From Hyphomicrobium sp. (GTDB taxonomy: Bacteria; Pseudomonadota; Alphaproteobacteria; Rhizobiales; Hyphomicrobiaceae), in assembly GCA_025927515.1 (NCBI GenBank), contig JAICLG010000184.1, forward strand, positions 1-6,275: 6,275 bases of DNA, written 5' to 3'. The notes beneath the pieces are model-generated. The model searched no databases. It was not told the DNA's origin and saw nothing but the letters and a program-made list of their open reading frames with translations. Of this stretch, positions 1 through 5,979 are shown piece by piece. A program made the translations under genes and the position numbers. The first letter of the stretch is position 1. The number at the start of each line of letters is the position of its first letter.

Positions 1-66
1 CTCAACGCGACCGTGACGCTGACGCCCAAGGGCGGGCTGCCGTTCAAAATACGGGAACTCAACTAG
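1..66 (+). CDS. 3' end of an unidentified gene (partial)
   Basis: Frame 1 is open from the left edge to a TAG at 64-66 and gives 21 residues ending in PFKIRELN. Eighteen of the 21 sense codons end in G or C, which fits real coding sequence in this genome. The alternating polar and hydrophobic residues (ATVTLTP near the start) suggest a terminal beta strand, but 21 residues are too few to assign a family. No convincing rho-independent terminator follows; the small CGCA/TGCG hairpin at 91-102 is too weak to call. Confidence 0.5.
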   Translation, partial: LNATVTLTPKGGLPFKIRELN

Positions 67-434
67 CTCGATCGCTTCCGGCTTGGACGCCGCAAGATTG
101 CGCTTTCGGCCCAGCGATTGTTCGTGCTGGTGCCGCGCCGTGCGGTTTGCGTCCGCTCACTCAAATGTGAAAAGCTGAGAACGCTTTCCAAAAAGCACGT
201 TGAGGTAGTTATCCACAGCGGATATCGCAGCGCATCATTGCTCCGAGGTGGCGGAAATACTCGGACAAAGATCAAATCAAGGTTGTAGAGGGCTCGCAGA
301 TGCGAAGGGAGCCGGTACTCAACGGCCGTTAATCCTGTCATACTCCCAGCATGTTAGTAATTTAATAGGGAATTCAGAGCGTCACTTAGCTTGTAAATAC
401 CTTGCGAGCGTTCAACTCCAGGAGACCCCCGACC
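67..434. other. Gene-poor intergenic stretch
   Basis: No convincing gene is seen on either strand in this 368-base stretch. The open frames in it lack plausible ribosome binding sites and give compositionally odd peptides. It becomes AT-richer from about 330 to 400, as expected of a regulatory region. Notable sites are a DnaA box at 209-217 and a perfect 10-base palindrome AACGGCCGTT at 321-330. No tRNA-like or rRNA-like sequence was recognised. Confidence 0.6.
209..217 (+). promoter_or_regulatory. Single perfect DnaA box
   Basis: TTATCCACA matches the consensus DnaA-binding 9-mer exactly. It sits in non-coding DNA. No second perfect box, AT-rich unwinding element or replication gene is visible nearby, so this is not presented as an origin. 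It could be a regulatory or titration site, or a chance match. Confidence 0.4.
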
Positions 435-632
435 ATGGAGTCCGTGAAAACCGTCGTTCTTGGTAAACCCGTCTTTCTTCTAACGGGCGCAAAATCGCGC
501 AAAAAGGTGGGGGGAGTTTCGATGTCCTCCCTTGATGTCGAGTCACCGGAAAAACTGCTGGAAACTGCACGCCGCAATCCCGATGCGGTCGCATTCGGGT
601 ATGTCGCAGGCAGTTGGGTCGCGGCCGCCTAA
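435..632 (+). CDS. Possible small protein of 65 residues, function unknown
   Basis: An ATG at 435 is preceded by AGGAG at 420-424, ten bases upstream, and the frame runs 65 codons to TAA at 630-632. An in-frame alternative ATG at 522 has its own GGAG at 513-516, five bases upstream, and would give only 36 residues. The C-terminal part (SPEKLLETARRNPDAVAFGY) could form a short helix; no family is recognised. Only a little over half of the codons end in G or C, clearly fewer than in neighbouring genes, so coding status is doubtful. The initiation signals are the main argument for it. It could be a young, degraded or spurious ORF. It is followed by 164 bases without another gene. Confidence 0.3.
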   Translation: MESVKTVVLGKPVFLLTGAKSRKKVGGVSMSSLDVESPEKLLETARRNPDAVAFGYVAGSWVAAA

Positions 633-796
633 GCGCCGATTAGTGCCGGCTTGGCTCTACTCCACGCCAGTCAGGCAAAGCGCCCGAGGACCTGCCGGGT
701 TGTCAACATCGGCGGTCCTTGGCGCGGAAGATTTCAGAAAAAGAAATTTGATTCGCATCAGTCCTGGGGCTTTTGGAAAAGCGCTAGTCGCCGCGT

Positions 797-1303
797 TTAG
801 AAGTCGGGACCGAATGGAAGATCCGTTGCACCAGGATCGATTCCGAAACCGGTCAGGAGCGCATGGACCTGCCCACGATGATGGGTCTGGTGATTGAAGA
901 TCGTCGTCAGAATAAGGGCTCGCGGCCTCGTCAACTCCCGCCCCGCGCTGGCTGAAAACCAAGTTAAATCACCTTCGATCGCGGACCCATCGAGGCAGTC
1001 CGACCAGTCTCGGATGACTTCATCGAATCGGCGTCGTTCAGCCGAAAGAGCATCCCAGTCTTCGAACAAAGCCACACTCTCGGCGATCGATTTGACGGCA
1101 GGCGGAGGTGCCGCGCCGAGACGCATCAGCCAAGTCTGATCCGCCCACAAGATGTGACTCAGCGTGGCGTGGATCGATCCGAAGAACGCGCCGCGATCCT
1201 CCTTGCGTTGCGCATCGCTGAGGCGGTTGGCGGCGTTGTAGATATTTTCGTTCTGCCACGCGTTGTAGCGGGCCATCGTTTGGACGTAGGCGGGCGAGAT
1301 CAT
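797..1303 (-). CDS. DinB-family four-helix-bundle protein
   Basis: The product has 168 residues, the usual size for the DinB/YfiT-like superfamily of putative metal-dependent enzymes. His50 in the segment SHILWADQTW, and His138 and His142 in NHQTHHRGQVH, fit the three-histidine metal site of the family, and the HHRGQ signature is diagnostic. The N-terminal motif MARYNAWQN is also typical of proteobacterial members. The start at 1303 is chosen because AGGAG (plus-strand 1312-1316) lies eight bases upstream; the longer frame from 1342 begins inside a hairpin. Family members include thiol-dependent transferases such as mycothiol or bacillithiol enzymes, but the substrate here cannot be inferred. 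The name refers to DNA-damage-inducible B. subtilis DinB, not to E. coli DNA polymerase IV. It lies downstream of ndk on the same strand, 75 bases away, with a hairpin between, so co-transcription is uncertain. Confidence 0.88.
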   Translation of the reverse strand: MISPAYVQTMARYNAWQNENIYNAANRLSDAQRKEDRGAFFGSIHATLSHILWADQTWLMRLGAAPPPAVKSIAESVALFEDWDALSAERRRFDEVIRDWSDCLDGSAIEGDLTWFSASAGRELTRPRALILTTIFNHQTHHRGQVHALLTGFGIDPGATDLPFGPDF

Positions 1304-1311
1304 TTCTGAGT

Positions 1312-1316
1312 CTCCT
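1312..1316 (-). promoter_or_regulatory. Ribosome binding site of the DinB-family gene
   Basis: Read on the minus strand this is AGGAG, eight bases before the ATG at 1303-1301. It fixes the start there rather than at the in-frame upstream ATG at 1342. Confidence 0.8.
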
Positions 1317-1328
1317 GAACCCAAGAGT

Positions 1329-1358
1329 AAGAGCGGCGCCAACGAAGACGCCGCTCTT
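1329..1358 (-). terminator. Hairpin downstream of ndk, probable terminator
   Basis: AAGAGCGGCG (1329-1338) and CGCCGCTCTT (1349-1358) form a perfect 10-base-pair, GC-rich stem with a 10-base loop. It starts 20 bases past the ndk stop codon. On the minus strand the stem ends in CTCTT followed by ACTCTT, an imperfect T-tract; on the plus strand it ends in CTCTTTG. It therefore could terminate ndk transcription, perhaps partially, before the DinB-family gene. The position only 12 bases before that gene's ribosome binding site also allows an attenuator or mRNA-stabilising role. Confidence 0.6.
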
Positions 1359-1378
1359 TGTCGTGTAATGACGATCGT

Positions 1379-1801
1379 TCAGCCGACGATCTCGTCGAGG
1401 CGGAAATTCAACGCAATCTCACGATCGGCCGCGGCGGGGCTGTCTGAACCATGCGTTGAGTTGGCGCCCTTGGATTCAGCGAACAGCTTACGAACCGTGC
1501 CTTCCGCCGCTTCCTTCGGATCAGTCGCTCCCATAACTTCGCGATATTTCGCGATTGCGTTCTCGCCTTCCAGAACCTGCAGGACAATGGGGCCTGAGGT
1601 CATGAAATCCACGAGTTCGCCGTAAAATGGCCGTGCCTTATGTTCTTCATAGAACTTCTCGGCTTGGGCGCGGGTCCAGCGCACGCGTTTCTGCGCCACG
1701 ATGCGCAACCCAGCTGTCTCGATCACAGCATTGATCTTGCCGGTAAGATTGCGGCGCGTTGCATCGGGTTTAATGATAGAGAACGTGCGTTCGACGGCCA
1801 T
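1379..1801 (-). CDS. ndk: Nucleoside diphosphate kinase
   Basis: This cytoplasmic enzyme transfers the terminal phosphate of ATP to other (deoxy)nucleoside diphosphates by a ping-pong mechanism through a phosphohistidine. The product has 140 residues, the standard bacterial length. It opens with the conserved AVERTFSIIKPDA (Lys11) and contains the active-site motif NSTHGSDS with catalytic His117. It also has Arg104 and Asn114, expected in nucleotide binding, and ends in the characteristic EIVG. The start at 1801 is chosen because it begins the conserved fold and has GAGG seven bases upstream; the frame open to 1912 adds 37 residues foreign to the family. A promoter is visible immediately upstream and a hairpin follows the stop. 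Nothing in the sequence is unusual for the family. Confidence 0.97.
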   Translation of the reverse strand: MAVERTFSIIKPDATRRNLTGKINAVIETAGLRIVAQKRVRWTRAQAEKFYEEHKARPFYGELVDFMTSGPIVLQVLEGENAIAKYREVMGATDPKEAAEGTVRKLFAESKGANSTHGSDSPAAADREIALNFRLDEIVG

Positions 1802-1840
1802 AAGTCTGCCTCGCTTTGGAGTTTCCTGAGAGTTGGCGGG

Positions 1841-1869
1841 CTTATAGCGGTGGGGATTTACACGGGCAA
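1841..1869 (-). promoter_or_regulatory. Probable housekeeping promoter of ndk
   Basis: On the minus strand, TTGCCC (plus 1864-1869) and TATAAG (plus 1841-1846) are separated by exactly 17 bases, the optimal sigma-70-type spacing. The -35 matches four of six and the -10 five of six consensus bases. Initiation would fall near 1834, giving a leader of about 33 bases before the ndk start codon. Confidence 0.6.
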
Positions 1870-1916
1870 GCGTGGTGCGGTGGTCGAGTTGAAGCAGTAG
1901 GTTGCACGTCACACGA

Positions 1917-1949
1917 AATCGGGTCGGTTCATCCTATAATCGCCCGATT
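1917..1949 (+). promoter_or_regulatory. TATAAT element within an inverted repeat, candidate promoter/operator of the GYF_2 operon
   Basis: TATAAT at 1935-1940 is a perfect -10 hexamer on the plus strand, about 100 bases before the GYF_2 gene. No good -35 lies at 17 bases (CACGAA there). TTGCAC at 1902-1907 is too far away at 27 bases. AATCGGG (1917-1923) and CCCGATT (1943-1949) are perfect 7-base inverted arms that flank the hexamer. A weak -35 bracketed by a dyad would suit an activator- or repressor-controlled promoter, but this is inference. Confidence 0.4.
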
Positions 1950-2041
1950 GACGCGCGAATTGCGTATGATCAGCGTGGCCGACGCGGGAATGCTCGGTCT
2001 GGGAACGGACTCACAGGGTCTGCGGGTGCAAAGCAAAGAGC

Positions 2042-3511
2042 ATGAACGGACAAGCCAACGACATTCAGTGGTATATTGCACGGGATGGCAAGCAGCACGG
2101 TCCGTTGACGGATATTGAGCTGCGTACGTTCGTTGCGCATCACTATCTTCGTCAGTCGGACCTCATCTGGCGCGCAGGCATGACCGAATGGCAAGCTGCG
2201 CCCACGGTCTTCCCAGCGGCTTTTCAAGGACAAGAAAATCCTGCGCCCGAGGCGGCGCCGCAGGCTGCGCGTTCAGCGTCAGATCCAACGTATGCCGCGC
2301 AGCAACCGAACATGACTTCCGCTCAGCATGCGGCGCGCGACACTGATTTCGATGCGAGCGAGCCGCGCCCTGAGCGCAAACTGGTCAAACGCCTCGTCAT
2401 CGCAAGTGTTGCACTCGTCGTAATCGGCGGCGGAGTGTTGGCGCTTGCGGCCAGCGGAACACTCCCGGGAATCGGCTCGGGTTCGCCAGCCACTGTCACC
2501 GCCGAGCAGCCGCCGGTCGTCACTGCATCCGGCGACACAAAATTAGCGGACGCGGAACCTGCACCACCGGCACAGACCGACAGTGCATCGCCCGCGGCGA
2601 CGGCTCCGGCATCCGACTCGTCTCCTGCTACACCCGCAAACCCTGCGACAGCCTCAAACGATGTCGTTCCGTCCGTCCCACCGGCACAACCGCCTCAAAC
2701 GCCAGCGGCGGAAACTCAGCCCGAGGCATCGGTGGCCCAGCCAACGACGACGGCGTCCGTTTCGCCCGCCGCCGCTCCCGCTGACGCCCCGAAGGACACT
2801 CAAGTCGCTGCGGTCGAGCCGCAATCATCCAGTCCGCCAGCGCCGCCGTCGATCGACGGTTCACCGCTTGATGCGCAGCTGCAAAAGATCCCCGTTTGGG
2901 AGCTCATCAAAAAAGAATATCCGGATTGGTATGCAAACGAGATTTCGACCGCCAACAAGATGGTCGCCGACAAGAAGCCGGATAACGACGTCGCGATGGT
3001 TCTGGCGCAGGGGCTCGTCGATCTGCGCCGCCAGAATGCGGACAAGGCGCTCGCCGCCAGTTCCGAAAAACTCCAGGCGATTGCCGTCGCATTCCTTCAG
3101 CATCTGAAAGCGCTCCGGGCGCAGAGCGTCAGTGCCTGCTTCGGTTTCATCTCAAAGGGAGAGACGAGTCCCGCGGTCGTACGGATGATGGAACATCCCG
3201 AGACGGCCACGGCGCTCAACGCGCAAGCCGACGCTATTTTCCAAGCGATCTCGGAAGGCGCGAAAACTCCGGTCAAACACGACGCGGCCGTCAAGAGCGA
3301 CTACGATGTGCTGATCAAGGAACTTGCCAAGCTCGGATGGAAGGAAGAGGACCTGCAGGTCTTCTCGAATCCGAAGCTGCTCGCCAAACGCCAACCTGAG
3401 CAGGTTTGCAAGATGGTCCAGGATTGGTTCATTGCGCACCTCGCGGTCCAGGACAAATCCGTTCGCGACCGTCTGATCTATGAGACGCTCAAACCCGTCG
3501 TATCGGGTTGA
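2042..3511 (+). CDS. Membrane-anchored GYF_2-domain protein with uncharacterised C-terminal domain
   Basis: The product has 489 residues in four regions. Residues 8-58 are a GYF_2 (DUF4339-type) domain: WYIARDGKQHGPL, then LIWRAGMTEWQAA. Residues 116-137 are one hydrophobic helix preceded by the basic stretch ERKLVKR, which predicts the GYF_2 domain in the cytoplasm and the rest outside the inner membrane. Residues 139-272 are a Pro/Ala/Thr/Ser-rich, probably disordered linker. Residues 275-489 are a mostly helical domain that I do not recognise, starting near PVWELIKKEYPDWY and containing two cysteines, Cys366 and Cys456, that could form a disulfide in the periplasm. GYF-type domains generally bind peptides, often proline-rich ones; the partner here is unknown. 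The ribosome binding site before 2042 is weak (AAAGAG only two bases upstream). It is the first gene of a probable operon, and the next gene starts four bases after its stop. Confidence 0.88.
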   Translation: MNGQANDIQWYIARDGKQHGPLTDIELRTFVAHHYLRQSDLIWRAGMTEWQAAPTVFPAAFQGQENPAPEAAPQAARSASDPTYAAQQPNMTSAQHAARDTDFDASEPRPERKLVKRLVIASVALVVIGGGVLALAASGTLPGIGSGSPATVTAEQPPVVTASGDTKLADAEPAPPAQTDSASPAATAPASDSSPATPANPATASNDVVPSVPPAQPPQTPAAETQPEASVAQPTTTASVSPAAAPADAPKDTQVAAVEPQSSSPPAPPSIDGSPLDAQLQKIPVWELIKKEYPDWYANEISTANKMVADKKPDNDVAMVLAQGLVDLRRQNADKALAASSEKLQAIAVAFLQHLKALRAQSVSACFGFISKGETSPAVVRMMEHPETATALNAQADAIFQAISEGAKTPVKHDAAVKSDYDVLIKELAKLGWKEEDLQVFSNPKLLAKRQPEQVCKMVQDWFIAHLAVQDKSVRDRLIYETLKPVVSG

Positions 3512-3515
3512 CGCG

Positions 3516-3866
3516 ATGCTCTACGCCGCTGTCAAGGTTTTGGTTACGGCGGTACTGGTGGTCGCGATTTCGGAAGCAGCCAAGCGCTCCAGCGTGCTTG
3601 GCGGCATCATCGCATCTCTTCCGGTCACATCGATCCTGGCTTTCATCTGGCTCTATGGCGAGACGAGCGACACGGTGAAAGTCGCAAATCTTGCTTCGAG
3701 CATCTTCTGGTACGTGCTGCCGTCGCTGGTTCTGTTCCTCGTGCTGCCGGTCCTTCTTTTGCGCGGGGTGGGCTTCTGGCCGAGCCTTGCTATCGCCTCG
3801 GTTGCAACGTTTGTGGCTTATATCTGCATGAGCGCCCTGCTCGCGCGCTTTGGCGTCACCTTCTGA
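3516..3866 (+). CDS. DUF3147-type four-helix inner membrane protein
   Basis: The product has 116 residues, almost all in four predicted membrane helices at about 4-20, 28-47, 59-82 and 87-110. The pattern, with an SEAAKRS loop, then GGIIASLPVTSILAFIWL, then FWYVLPSLVLFLVLP and a final ARFG, resembles the DUF3147 family of small membrane proteins, whose function is unknown. The family call is from memory of its pattern. The ATG at 3516 is preferred over the in-frame ATG at 3480 because it begins right at the first helix and leaves a 4-base gap from the preceding stop; the longer form would overlap that gene and add a polar RRSNPSYR stretch. The Shine-Dalgarno is weak, so translation may be coupled to the GYF_2 gene. 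The tight spacing indicates co-transcription. Confidence 0.8.
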   Translation: MLYAAVKVLVTAVLVVAISEAAKRSSVLGGIIASLPVTSILAFIWLYGETSDTVKVANLASSIFWYVLPSLVLFLVLPVLLLRGVGFWPSLAIASVATFVAYICMSALLARFGVTF

Positions 3867-3905
3867 CGGTGACAGGCTCGGCCAGACGGGCTATCGGCTC
3901 TCCCG

Positions 3906-5807
3906 ATGCTGCATATAAATGATCTGACATACCGTATCGAGGGCCGGCCAATCCTCGAACAGGCGACGGTCGCAATTCCGTCCGGCCACAAGGTTGGTCT
4001 CGTCGGGCGTAACGGCGCCGGAAAGACGACGCTGCTGCGCCTGCTGAAGGGCGAGATCGCGCCCGACGACGGGTCCATTTCCATCCCGCGCAACGCGCGG
4101 CTCGGGCATGTCGCCCAAGAGGCGCCGGGCGGTGACGAGAGCCTGATCGATTGGGTTCTTGCCGCTGATACGGAGCGCGCGGACCTGCTTGCGGAAGCGG
4201 AACGCGCGAGCGATCCGCAGCGCATTGCGGAAATCCAAATCCGGCTAACCGATATCGACGCGCATTCGGCGCCTTCCCGTGCGGCGCGTATTCTCTCGGG
4301 TCTCGGTTTCGACGACGACGCGCAACGGCGCGCCTGTCGGGAATTCTCGGGCGGCTGGCGGATGCGCGTGGCGCTCGGCGCGATCCTGTTTCTCAAGCCC
4401 GATATTCTGCTCCTTGACGAGCCGACGAACTACCTCGATCTCGAAGGTACGCTTTGGCTCGAGAACCACCTCAAAGCCTATCCGCACACCGTGCTGATCG
4501 TCAGCCATGATCGCGATCTTCTGAACCGGGCCGTCGGCTCGATCCTGCATCTCGATAAGGGAAAGCTGACGCTCTATGCGGGCGGCTACGACGATTTCGA
4601 AGAAACGCGCCGCGAGAAGCAGCGGCTCGAAATGAAGCTGAAGAAGAAGCAGGACGAACAGCGCCGGCATCTGCAGGCGTTCATCGATCGCTTCAAGGCC
4701 AAGGCGAGCAAGGCCGCGCAGGCACAGAGCCGCGTAAAGGCACTCGCAAAGATGCAGCCGATCGCAGCGCAGGTCGACGATCGCGTCGTACCCTTCCGTT
4801 TTCCGGACCCGCAAAAGGTGATCGCGAGTCCGCTGTTGCGGATTGAGAAAGCGAGCGCAGGGTATGATCCCGCGGCACCCGTGCTCACCGGGCTCGATCT
4901 CCGGATCGACAACGACGATCGCATCGCGCTCCTCGGCCAAAACGGCAACGGCAAATCGACGCTCGCGAAGCTCATCGCAGGCCGGTTGACGCCATTGTCC
5001 GGCAACGTCTTTGGAGCGCAGAAAGTCGAGGTCGGCTATTTCGCGCAGCATCAGCTCGACGATTTGCGGCCGAATGCAACGCCTTACGATTACATGCTCA
5101 AGATGATGCCCGAGGCGACGGAAGCCCAGCGCCGAACGCGGCTCGGCACGTTCGGCTTCAGCGCCAACAAAGCAGAAACGGCATGCGGAAAGCTTTCAGG
5201 CGGAGAGAAAGCGCGGCTTCTTCTCGCGCTGACGGCGTTTGACGGACCGCATGTTCTGATCCTCGACGAGCCGACGAACCATCTCGATGTCGACAGCCGC
5301 GAAGCTTTGGTCCACGCGCTAACGGAATACAACGGCGCCGTCATTCTCATCAGCCACGACCGGCATCTGATCGAAGCGACCGCCGACCGCCTTTGGCTCG
5401 TTCGCGACGGCACTGTGAAGCCTTATGACGGCGACATGGAGAGCTATCGCGCGTTGCTGCTCGAAGAACGCGGCGCAAGGACCGAGCGACGCGATGATCG
5501 CAGCGGCGTGGATCTGAAAAACTCCCGTACGGACCAACGCCGCGCCGCCGCCGAGAGGCGCGCTGAGCTTGCCCCGCTGAAAAAAGCGATGCAGGCGGCC
5601 GAGCAGCGCGTCGAAAAGTTATCGAAGGAGATTGCGGCGCTCGATGCGTTGCTGGCCGATCCGGCGCTCTACGCGAACGATCCCTCGCGGGCCCAGAATG
5701 CGGCGCAGCAACGGGGACAATTCAGCAAGCAGCTCGCCGAGGCGGAAGACTCTTGGCTCGCAGCAACGGAAGCCTACGAGGAGGCTTCAGCCGCCGCCGA
5801 CGCTTAA
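3906..5807 (+). CDS. yheS: ABC-F family ATPase, YheS type
   Basis: This soluble tandem ATPase has 633 residues, close to the 637 of E. coli YheS. Domain 1 has Walker A GRNGAGKTT (34-42), the ABC-F signature EFSGGW (146-151), Walker B LLLDEPTN with Glu172, and His201. Domain 2 has GQNGNGKST (344-352), LSGGEKARL (430-438), LILDEPTNHLD with Glu455, and His484. All catalytic residues are present and there are no membrane segments. The charged linker at about 238-285, including IDRFKAKASKAAQAQSR, is the P-site tRNA interaction region and reads like YheS rather than EttA or Uup. Residues about 540-625 form a C-terminal coiled coil. ABC-F proteins bind the ribosomal E site and relieve stalled or difficult translation. 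It begins 39 bases after the DUF3147 gene with no obvious Shine-Dalgarno, so it is probably expressed from the upstream promoter. Confidence 0.93.
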   Translation: MLHINDLTYRIEGRPILEQATVAIPSGHKVGLVGRNGAGKTTLLRLLKGEIAPDDGSISIPRNARLGHVAQEAPGGDESLIDWVLAADTERADLLAEAERASDPQRIAEIQIRLTDIDAHSAPSRAARILSGLGFDDDAQRRACREFSGGWRMRVALGAILFLKPDILLLDEPTNYLDLEGTLWLENHLKAYPHTVLIVSHDRDLLNRAVGSILHLDKGKLTLYAGGYDDFEETRREKQRLEMKLKKKQDEQRRHLQAFIDRFKAKASKAAQAQSRVKALAKMQPIAAQVDDRVVPFRFPDPQKVIASPLLRIEKASAGYDPAAPVLTGLDLRIDNDDRIALLGQNGNGKSTLAKLIAGRLTPLSGNVFGAQKVEVGYFAQHQLDDLRPNATPYDYMLKMMPEATEAQRRTRLGTFGFSANKAETACGKLSGGEKARLLLALTAFDGPHVLILDEPTNHLDVDSREALVHALTEYNGAVILISHDRHLIEATADRLWLVRDGTVKPYDGDMESYRALLLEERGARTERRDDRSGVDLKNSRTDQRRAAAERRAELAPLKKAMQAAEQRVEKLSKEIAALDALLADPALYANDPSRAQNAAQQRGQFSKQLAEAEDSWLAATEAYEEASAAADA

Positions 5808-5834
5808 CGTGCTCTGCCGTCAAAGGAATTTCTC

Positions 5835-5866
5835 GGGCTCCCGCGGCGCGCGCGGCCTGTCCCTTT
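5835..5866 (+). terminator. Weak GC hairpin after yheS
   Basis: CCGCG (5841-5845) and CGCGG (5851-5855) can pair around a 5-base loop, with GGG (5835-5837) and CCC (5861-5863) able to extend the stem across bulges, followed by only TTT. It is placed 28 bases after the yheS stop, where a terminator is expected, but the T-tract is short and the GC-rich repeat may be chance. Confidence 0.3.
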
Positions 5867-5901
5867 CGTCGCAATATCCACACCTGGACGAACCGGGGCG
5901 C

Positions 5902-5927
5902 GGAACCCATTTTAATAACGTGACGTT
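5902..5927 (+). promoter_or_regulatory. EcfG-type general stress response promoter
   Basis: GGAAC at 5902-5906 and CGTT at 5924-5927 are separated by exactly 17 bases. This matches the GGAAC-N16-17-CGTT consensus of EcfG-family sigma factors, which control the general stress response in alphaproteobacteria through PhyR and NepR. Initiation would be expected around 5933-5935, about 46 bases before the ATG at 5980. Both elements match fully and the site is in non-coding DNA upstream of a gene in the right direction. Confidence 0.65.
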
Positions 5928-5979
5928 AATGAGGCGCAGGACCAGTGCCCCCCGCTTACCTGCGCAACGGGTATCAGCC

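Noticed and set aside
248..466. Plus-strand 72-codon frame starting with GTG
   Set aside because: It has no properly spaced ribosome binding site, unremarkable composition, and conflicts with the better-initiated ORF at 435.
769..782. GCTTTTGGAAAAGC palindrome just past the DinB-family stop as its terminator
   Set aside because: It is AT-rich with a two-base loop and no T-tract, so a stable terminator hairpin is unlikely.
1304..1342. Upstream start of the DinB-family gene at 1342
   Set aside because: It starts in the hairpin loop, while AGGAG is correctly placed for the ATG at 1303.
1802..1912. N-terminal extension of ndk to 1912
   Set aside because: The 37 extra residues are not part of the family fold, and the extension covers the ndk promoter; ATG 1801 has a Shine-Dalgarno and the conserved N-terminus.
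1948..1970. TTGACG and TATGAT as a promoter pair upstream of the GYF_2 gene
   Set aside because: The spacer is only 11 bases, too short for a sigma-70-type promoter.
2583..3107. Plus-strand 174-codon frame inside the GYF_2 gene
   Set aside because: Its extremely Arg/Pro-rich product is a frame-shifted reading of the Pro/Ala-rich linker, not a real protein.
3480..3515. Upstream ATG at 3480 for the DUF3147-type gene
   Set aside because: It overlaps the end of the GYF_2 gene and adds a polar segment before the first membrane helix.
4245..5051. Long minus-strand open frame of 268 codons inside yheS
   Set aside because: It is antisense to a complete ABC-F gene with all motifs, as is common in GC-rich coding DNA, and it shows no recognisable domain or initiation signal.
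5874..5882. ATATCCACA as a second DnaA box
   Set aside because: It has one mismatch to the consensus and is isolated in the opposite end of the window; not supported as a site.
5912..5929. TTAA...TTAA pair resembling a CtrA site
   Set aside because: The spacing is 10 bases; the CtrA consensus requires seven.
5929..5979. In-frame upstream ATG at 5929 adding 17 residues to the last gene
   Set aside because: It begins two bases after the CGTT -10 element, ahead of the expected transcription start, and the added segment is Arg/Pro-rich without a ribosome binding site.
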